Source: an uncultured Clostridiaceae bacterium (GTDB taxonomy: Bacteria; Bacillota; Clostridia; TANB77; CAG-508). Taken from it: 64,000 nt of DNA. The stretch spans positions 40,859 through 104,858 of the forward strand of contig CANPTO010000004.1 of assembly GCA_947577025.1 (NCBI GenBank), given 5' to 3'. Below the pieces are notes generated by a model. The model was not told the origin of the DNA. It ran no database searches and was given only the letters and a program-made list of their open reading frames with translations. Shown here piece after piece: positions 59,009-64,000 of this stretch. Position numbers and translations under genes: made by a program. Every line of letters starts with the position of its first letter. Position 1 is the stretch's first letter.

Positions 59009-59728
59009 ATGAAAAAATTTTTAATTAGTGATTATGATGGTACTTTTCATACTGATGATGAAAGTATGAAAAATAATATAGAAAAAGTAAAAGAATTTAG
59101 AAAAAGTGGTAATATATTTGCTATTGCTACTGGAAGGTCTTTTTATGACTTTACTAAACTATTAGATAAATTTAATATTGAGTATGATTATTTAATTATA
59201 AATCATGGTGCTACTTTGTTAGATAAAAATCATAATATTATAAATAATTATTCTATATGCAATATTGCTAAAGAAAATATTAGAACTGAATTTGATTTAG
59301 TAGATGATGAGCATATTTTTGTATGTAAATGTTTAGAAAGTAGAACTAGTATACTTGAAGATGATATTACAAAAATAAATATTAGATGTAGAAGTAAAGA
59401 AGAACAAATAAATTTTAATGATATTTTAAACAGTAAATATAAGGATTTTATAAAAAGTTATTTAATTACTGGATTAAGTAATTCTATTGAAGTAATATCT
59501 TGTAACACTAATAAATCTATAGCTATACAAGAAATTGCTAATATAGAAAACATCAGCAGAGAAAATATTTATACTGTTGGAGATAGTTTTAATGATTTAG
59601 AAATGTTAGAAGCTTTTAATGGCTTTTGCATGGAAAGTGGGGAAGAAACTGTTAAATGCAAAATTGCAAATAAATGTAGCACAGTTGAAGAAGTAATATA
59701 TAAAATAATTGGAGGAAGCAATGAGTAA
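59009..59728 (+). CDS. HAD-superfamily Cof-type phosphatase
   Basis: 239 aa. Motif I DYDGTFHTD (nucleophile Asp9 in ISDYDGT), AIATGRSF for motif II and VGDSFNDLEMLEAFNGF for motif IV, with a cap between. Likely acts on small phosphorylated metabolites. AAGGGGC precedes the ATG. It overlaps the next gene by 8 bases (ATGAGTAA), so the two form an operon. Confidence 0.9.
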   Translation: MKKFLISDYDGTFHTDDESMKNNIEKVKEFRKSGNIFAIATGRSFYDFTKLLDKFNIEYDYLIINHGATLLDKNHNIINNYSICNIAKENIRTEFDLVDDEHIFVCKCLESRTSILEDDITKINIRCRSKEEQINFNDILNSKYKDFIKSYLITGLSNSIEVISCNTNKSIAIQEIANIENISRENIYTVGDSFNDLEMLEAFNGFCMESGEETVKCKIANKCSTVEEVIYKIIGGSNE

Positions 59729-60890
59729 TTATAAAGTTTTATTTGGTCTTAGAATATTAAAAAACATATTAACAACCTTTGTAGATAGCTTTTTTGTATT
59801 ATACTTTCTAGATGTCTCAAATAGCAATATACTTCCATTAGGAATTTATAAATTAATAGCTGTAATTGCTATTTATAGTGTTATATTTTTAGCGAGAAAT
59901 TTTGCTAAATCTAAACATAGAATAAATTTAATGAGAATTGGAGTTATTTTAGATTTTGTATATTTTCTAGCTATTCTCTTGTTAAAAGATAAAATTGTAG
60001 ATTATATGTATTTAATTGGATTGTTATATGGTTTAGAAGAAGGCTTTTATTATTCTGTTTATAATATGCTTGAATCTGATGGTATTACAAATGAAGAAAG
60101 GGCAAAATTTAATGGTTCATATACTGCAGTTCAATCTATTTTAGCAATTATATTTCCTTTAATATTTGGAAGTTTAATATATTCTACTGGATTTATAAAG
60201 AGCTTATTAGTAGTTTTAGTAATAGTAGCAATTAGAATAGTATTATCATTTATTTTTAAGGATAAAAATATTCCTGAAAGCAACAAAACTAATATGAAAA
60301 AATATTTGGAATTAACAAAAAATGATAAAAGGTTTAAACAATTATATAAAGTACTATTTTATAATGGAATAACATATTCAGAAGGTGCTTTTTCATATAT
60401 AGTTACAATTTATATATTAAAAGTATTTTCTAATAGTTTTAGTTTGGGAGTCTTTACTTCTATTTTCAGTGTAATTACTTGTATACTTGGAATTCTATTT
60501 ACAAAATTTATTAAGAAGAAACATTATGAAACTGCAATAAGAATTACTACAACTTTTACTATTATAACATTATGCTTAATGATTTATAAGTGTATTCCTT
60601 TGACAATAGTTTTATTTAATTTGTTCCAGACTATATCAAAAAATATGATAAGTTTAATAAATGGAACTAATAGAGCAAACTTATCAAATATTGAAAAAAT
60701 ACAAAAGGAATTTAAAGTAGAATATTGGCTATCTACCGAAACTTCCTTAGTTATTGGTAGAATTATTAGTTATACTTTATTTATTTTAATGGCCTATACA
60801 AATTCAAATATAGTTATGATTGTGTTTGTACTATTGCTAATTTTGCATTCGCATAGTTCAATAAATTTTCAAAAAGCTATAATATTATAA
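59721..60890 (+). CDS. MFS-type transporter
   Basis: 389 aa with about 11-12 hydrophobic helices. The start is the ATG 6 bases after GGAGG; a TTG at 59709 overlaps that site. SDGITNEERAKFNGSYTAVQS resembles MFS loop motifs. Substrate unknown; coupling to the HAD phosphatase suggests both handle the same compound or its phosphate. Confidence 0.75.
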   Translation: MSNYKVLFGLRILKNILTTFVDSFFVLYFLDVSNSNILPLGIYKLIAVIAIYSVIFLARNFAKSKHRINLMRIGVILDFVYFLAILLLKDKIVDYMYLIGLLYGLEEGFYYSVYNMLESDGITNEERAKFNGSYTAVQSILAIIFPLIFGSLIYSTGFIKSLLVVLVIVAIRIVLSFIFKDKNIPESNKTNMKKYLELTKNDKRFKQLYKVLFYNGITYSEGAFSYIVTIYILKVFSNSFSLGVFTSIFSVITCILGILFTKFIKKKHYETAIRITTTFTIITLCLMIYKCIPLTIVLFNLFQTISKNMISLINGTNRANLSNIEKIQKEFKVEYWLSTETSLVIGRIISYTLFILMAYTNSNIVMIVFVLLLILHSHSSINFQKAIIL

Positions 60891-61050
60891 TTGATATATA
60901 TATATGTATTTCTAATACAAGTATAGTTTTTATTCTATGCTTGTTATTTTATGTTATCAAATATTCATTTTTTTATTGTTATATTAGTATAAATATGATA
61001 TAATTAATCTATCAATGTGGTATTTTTTATAATCAAAGGAGGCATATAAT

Positions 61051-61344
61051 ATGTTTTTTGATCGGAGAATTGAAATTCCTGCAGGCGTAAATCCTTACTT
61101 GGAGAAAGCAGCCCTTTATAATGCTCTTAAAAATTTAAAAACTTCTAAAACTTTTAAAGAAGATGGAGCTGAAAATGGAGATGGGCTCCTTCATACATAT
61201 GATGGAAACCCCAAGCATATGATTTGGATTTCCTTTACAACAATAGAGGAATATTGTAAAGAAAATAACCTCGATTATTTTCCTGGTGAGAACCCTAGTA
61301 CGGGGATGGATATGTGCATTGTCTCTAAAAGAAAGGAACCTTAA
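61051..61344 (+). CDS. Small unrecognised protein (97 aa) with in-frame CGG at codon 5
   Basis: AAAGGAGG precedes the ATG. Contains NPYLEKAALYNALKNLKTSKTF and GMDMCIVSKRKEP; no family recognised. Codon 5 is CGG (61063-61065, MFFDRRIEIP). A +1 shift would stop after 12 residues, so full-length product needs read-through. Third exception to the frameshift pattern. Confidence 0.65.
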   Translation: MFFDRRIEIPAGVNPYLEKAALYNALKNLKTSKTFKEDGAENGDGLLHTYDGNPKHMIWISFTTIEEYCKENNLDYFPGENPSTGMDMCIVSKRKEP

Positions 61345-61558
61345 TGGTTCCTTCTATTTGTATATATATTTTCTTAATATTTGTTTTTTTAATTGCAATT
61401 TCTTTATCTAGCACATTTATCTGCTCTTTATATACACTTATTAATTTTCGTATTTCACTAATTTGCATATCATCTTCTGTTATTTTTCCTTCTTCATACA
61501 TTTTTTGAGTATTACAAATTTGTGTATTTTCTATTAATTCTTTCTTAAATTTATTCAT
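61325..61558 (-). CDS. Small helical protein (77 aa), unknown
   Basis: The ATG at 61558 overlaps nothing and follows the proS stop by two bases; a TTG at 61579 would overlap proS. Heptad-like Ile/Leu/Lys pattern (MQISEIRKLISVYKEQINVLDKEI) suggests a coiled coil. Its C-terminus lies within the hairpin shared with the converging gene. Confidence 0.5.
   Translation of the reverse strand: MNKFKKELIENTQICNTQKMYEEGKITEDDMQISEIRKLISVYKEQINVLDKEIAIKKTNIKKIYIQIEGTIKVPFF
61329..61358. terminator. Hairpin AAGGAACC / GGTTCCTT
   Basis: Short stem with T-rich flank at the 3' end of the 97-aa ORF; also overlaps the end of the converging 77-aa ORF. Confidence 0.65.
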
Positions 61559-61560
61559 TT

Positions 61561-62985
61561 TTAATATTGAATTCCCCAAACTACTAAATGTTTAGCTTCT
61601 TTTCCACATACTATACATTTGTCATGTATATGTTTTTCATTTTCTAGTATACATCTTGATTTTGTGCCTTTTATTTCTTTCATTTTTAGTTCACATTCTT
61701 CGCTTCCACACCACATTGCTTTTACAAAGCCTGGTTTTTCGTTCATTATTTTTTCTACTTCTTCTAGTTTTGTACATTCATATGTTAATCCATTTCTTCT
61801 TTCTAATGCTCTATTGTATAGGTTATTTTGTATTTCTTCTAAAAGTTTCTCTACATATTTTGCAAAGTCTACATCTGCTGTTTGTACTAGTTTTTCTCTT
61901 GTGTCTCTACGTGCAAATGTTATTTTGTTTTCTTTTAGGTCTCTTTCTCCTATTTCTATTCTTACTGGAATTCCGTTTACTTCACTTTGCGCAAATCTGA
62001 AACCTGGTGATTTTTCTGAGTCGTCTATGTATACACTTATTCCTGCATTTTTTAGCTCGTTATATGCTTTTTGGCTTAAGTTTTTAACTTCTTCTGCTTC
62101 ACCTATTGGTACTATTACTACTTGTCTTGGTGCTATTTTAGGTGGAAGTACTAAACCTGCTTCGTCACTGTGTACCATTATAAGTGCTCCTATCATTCTT
62201 GTAGTTACTCCCCATGATGTTTGATATACATATTCTTGCTCATTTTCTCTGTTTGAGAAAGATATATCATATGCTTTAGAGAATTTTTGCCCAAAGTAGT
62301 GTGATGTTCCTGATTGAAGTGATACTCCGTTATACATTAGGGCTTCTACTGTTAATGTGTATTCTGCTCCTGCAAATTTTTCTTTTTCTGTTTTTCTTCC
62401 TGTTATAACTGGTATTGCTAAATATTCTTTAAAGAATTTTTCATATATTTGTAACATTTGCTTTGTTTCATCTTCTGCTTCTTTTGCTGTTTCATGTATT
62501 GTATGACCTTCTTGCCATAAGAATTCTCTTGAACGTAGGAATGGTCTTGTTTCTTTTTCCCATCTCAGTACATTACACCATTGATTATATTTTATTGGTA
62601 AGTCTCTATATGATTTTACTATTCCTGCATAGTAGTCACTAAATAATGTTTCTGATGTTGGCCTTATACACATTCTTTCGTCTAATTCTTTTTCTCCTCC
62701 TTGTGTTACCCATGCTACTTCTGGTGCAAAACCATTTATTAGTTCTCCTTCTTTTTTCATTAGGTTTTCTGGTATTAACATTGGCATACATACATTTTGG
62801 TGCCCTGTTTCTTTGAACATTTTATCTAGTGTAGATTGCATTTTTTCCCATATTGCATAGCCGTTTGGCTCTATTACTACACATCCTTTTACATTTGAAT
62901 ATGCTGCTAAACGTGCTGCTTTTACTACATCTGTATACCATTTTGCGAAATCTTCATTTCTTGGTGTTATTGCTTTATTTTTCAT
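61561..62985 (-). CDS. proS: Prolyl-tRNA synthetase, archaeal/eukaryal type
   Basis: 474 aa from the ATG that has GGAGAG 8 bases upstream; the longer reading to 63117 translates a palindromic repeat and is not coding. Class II motifs include RWEKETRPFLRSREFLWQEGH and a C-terminal zinc/anticodon region with CGSEECELKMKEIKG. No bacterial editing insertion, so it is the short ProRS type found in many Firmicutes and archaea. No in-frame CGG in the true gene. Confidence 0.95.
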   Translation of the reverse strand: MKNKAITPRNEDFAKWYTDVVKAARLAAYSNVKGCVVIEPNGYAIWEKMQSTLDKMFKETGHQNVCMPMLIPENLMKKEGELINGFAPEVAWVTQGGEKELDERMCIRPTSETLFSDYYAGIVKSYRDLPIKYNQWCNVLRWEKETRPFLRSREFLWQEGHTIHETAKEAEDETKQMLQIYEKFFKEYLAIPVITGRKTEKEKFAGAEYTLTVEALMYNGVSLQSGTSHYFGQKFSKAYDISFSNRENEQEYVYQTSWGVTTRMIGALIMVHSDEAGLVLPPKIAPRQVVIVPIGEAEEVKNLSQKAYNELKNAGISVYIDDSEKSPGFRFAQSEVNGIPVRIEIGERDLKENKITFARRDTREKLVQTADVDFAKYVEKLLEEIQNNLYNRALERRNGLTYECTKLEEVEKIMNEKPGFVKAMWCGSEECELKMKEIKGTKSRCILENEKHIHDKCIVCGKEAKHLVVWGIQY

Positions 62986-63025
62986 TTTTTGTTTTCTCTC
63001 CTTTTTTGTTTTTCTTATTGGCTTT

Positions 63026-63122
63026 CGATTGGGGACAGTTCCTAATCTATCCAGATTATTTTTGTTTTTCCCTCTTAGTTCTTCTCTATCTTGTTTCCGA
63101 TTAGGAACCGTCCCCAATCTAC
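63026..63122. repeat. GATTGGGGAC...GTCCCCAATC inverted repeat
   Basis: GATTGGGGACAGTTCCTAATC and GATTAGGAACCGTCCCCAATC arms around about 45 bases, between scpB and proS. Confidence 0.85.
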
Positions 63123-63129
63123 CTCTCTG

Positions 63130-63853
63130 TTATTCATTGTTTTTCTCTTCTTCCCTTTCGGGCATTGGAGCCTCATTTTGATTTTGGTGTAATTGTTCTA
63201 TTTGTTCTGGGCACGGTGCCCCGTGCCCCTACGTTGTTTTCTTGGTTATCTATATCTTGATTTTTTTCTTTTTTTGTTTCTTCTTGTTCTTTATTTTCTT
63301 CTATTATTTCATCTATAACTATTTGTTGATTTTCATCTAATTTATACTTTGGAAGTTCTGGTAGTTCTTCCATGTTTGAGAAACCAAACATTCTATAAAA
63401 GTCTGGTGTTACTTCATACATTGTTGGTCTTCCTGGAGCATCGGCTTTGCCTACTGCTTCTATTAGGTTATATTCTAATAGCTTATACATTGTTCCATCT
63501 GAGTTAACCCCTCTTATTGCTTCTATTTCTGGTCTTGTTATTTTTGGATTATATGCTACTATTGATAGTGTCTCTAATGCTGCATTTGTTAAATTTGGCT
63601 TACTTCTTTTATCAAAAATTGGATATATGTATTCATAGTATTCTTTTTTAGTAGTTAGCTGAAAACCATCATTTACCTTTATTATTTCAATTCCTCTGTT
63701 ATTCATTTCATAATCTGCTTTTAGGCTTTCTATTATATTTAATACATCTTCTCCTCTAAGCTCTAGTGCAGACATTAATTCATTTATTCTTACTTCTCTT
63801 CCACATGCAAATAGTATAGCTTCTATTATTGCTTTTTTATTTTCTATTTCCAT
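63130..63853 (-). CDS. scpB: Segregation and condensation protein ScpB (possible CGG +1 site near the end)
   Basis: Kleisin-associated subunit of the SMC-ScpAB complex. Two winged helices; TLSIVAYNPKITRPEIEAIRG and GRPTMYEVT are ScpB motifs. Codon 211 is CGG (63221-63223), lying in a GGGCACGGGGCACCGTGCCC palindrome that has invaded the tail. Without a shift the protein is 226 aa, ending at 63173 with a basic tail. With a C skip it is 240 aa, ending at 63130 in an acidic, Gln/Glu-rich tail (EQIEQLHQNQNEAPMPEREE). The acidic tail matches the composition of the residues just before it, so I favour the shift, with caution. AAGGAGA precedes the ATG. Confidence 0.85.
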
Positions 63854-64000
63854 TAAAAATCTCCTTTTTATTCTATAATATTATCGCATTAAAACACTTA
63901 AATGTCAAGGAAAGATTTTGGAAAGTGTGATTAATTTATGATTAGTTGTTACTGTTCAGACTAGATAATAAAAAATATCCTAATTAGCTATATATGCTAA

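Noticed and set aside
61561..63117. Longer prolyl-tRNA synthetase reading starting at 63117
   Set aside because: The extra 44 residues translate a GATTGGGGAC inverted repeat, and the GGAGAG site fits the ATG at 62985.

Overview
The window looks like a chromosomal segment of an AT-rich, endospore-forming Clostridia bacterium, probably uncultured and gut-associated. The lineage is inferred from content: germination protease GPR, a SipL-like SPOCS/LysM spore-coat protein, YunB, YabG, Veg, DisA-RadA, a SCIFF (six cysteines in forty-five) peptide, class III ribonucleotide reductase and a zinc-type S14. I recognised no tRNA, rRNA, CRISPR array or insertion-sequence transposase.

Layout. 1-5.7 kb: gpr (cut by the window edge), then two near-duplicate 499-residue pseudopilin/FGE (C-type-lectin fold) proteins flanking a Fic protein. 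Their last 126 bases look like variable regions of a diversity-generating retroelement whose template and reverse transcriptase are not here. 5.7-17.3 kb: holA, a GH133-like glycosidase, a membrane-anchored YvcK, murB, a 907-residue surface protein, a U32 peptidase and adk. 17.6-18.8 kb: two small plus-strand genes. 19.0-31.4 kb: the S10-spc ribosomal operon with secY (rpmD missing), its intergenic gaps filled with palindromic repeats, and a strong promoter. 31.5-38.1 kb: SCIFF peptide, mutS2, cyclophilin, disA, radA. 38.4-41.0 kb: infC-rpmI-rplT and, divergently, rplM-rpsI. 41.2-46.6 kb: small genes, a lone HipA-like kinase, nrdDG and a Crp/Fnr regulator. 46.8-50.9 kb: spore genes. 51.1-57.8 kb: a ToxN/ToxI type III toxin-antitoxin, a SWIM/SNF2 helicase and topA. 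58-64 kb: a ParE-type toxin-antitoxin, a HAD phosphatase with an MFS transporter, proS and scpB.

Main observation. Nine recognisable families, several normally essential or highly conserved (holA, radA, yvcK, a U32 peptidase, a GH133-like glycosidase, yunB, the duplicated FGE proteins, a surface protein, probably scpB), are interrupted by +1 frameshifts. There are 13 such sites. Every one is an in-frame CGG codon, and reading resumes exactly one base later, so that C-GGN is read as GGN (Gly), usually where the family has a conserved glycine. Dropping the C restores full-length proteins (holA 340 aa, radA 453 aa, yvcK 531 aa, GH133 666 aa) and makes both FGE copies exactly 499 aa. The ribosomal proteins, mutS2, topA, nrdD, disA, secY and proS contain no in-frame CGG that I could find, although CGG occurs freely out of frame in them. 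Only three small unrecognised ORFs carry an in-frame CGG that must be read through. This suggests that CGG is unassigned or poorly decoded in this organism and acts as a tolerated +1 frameshift signal. Insertion errors in the assembly are the main alternative, but they should not respect codon phase.

Other themes are several dispersed palindromic (MITE-like) repeat families and two likely ATA start codons (infC and the ParE-type toxin).
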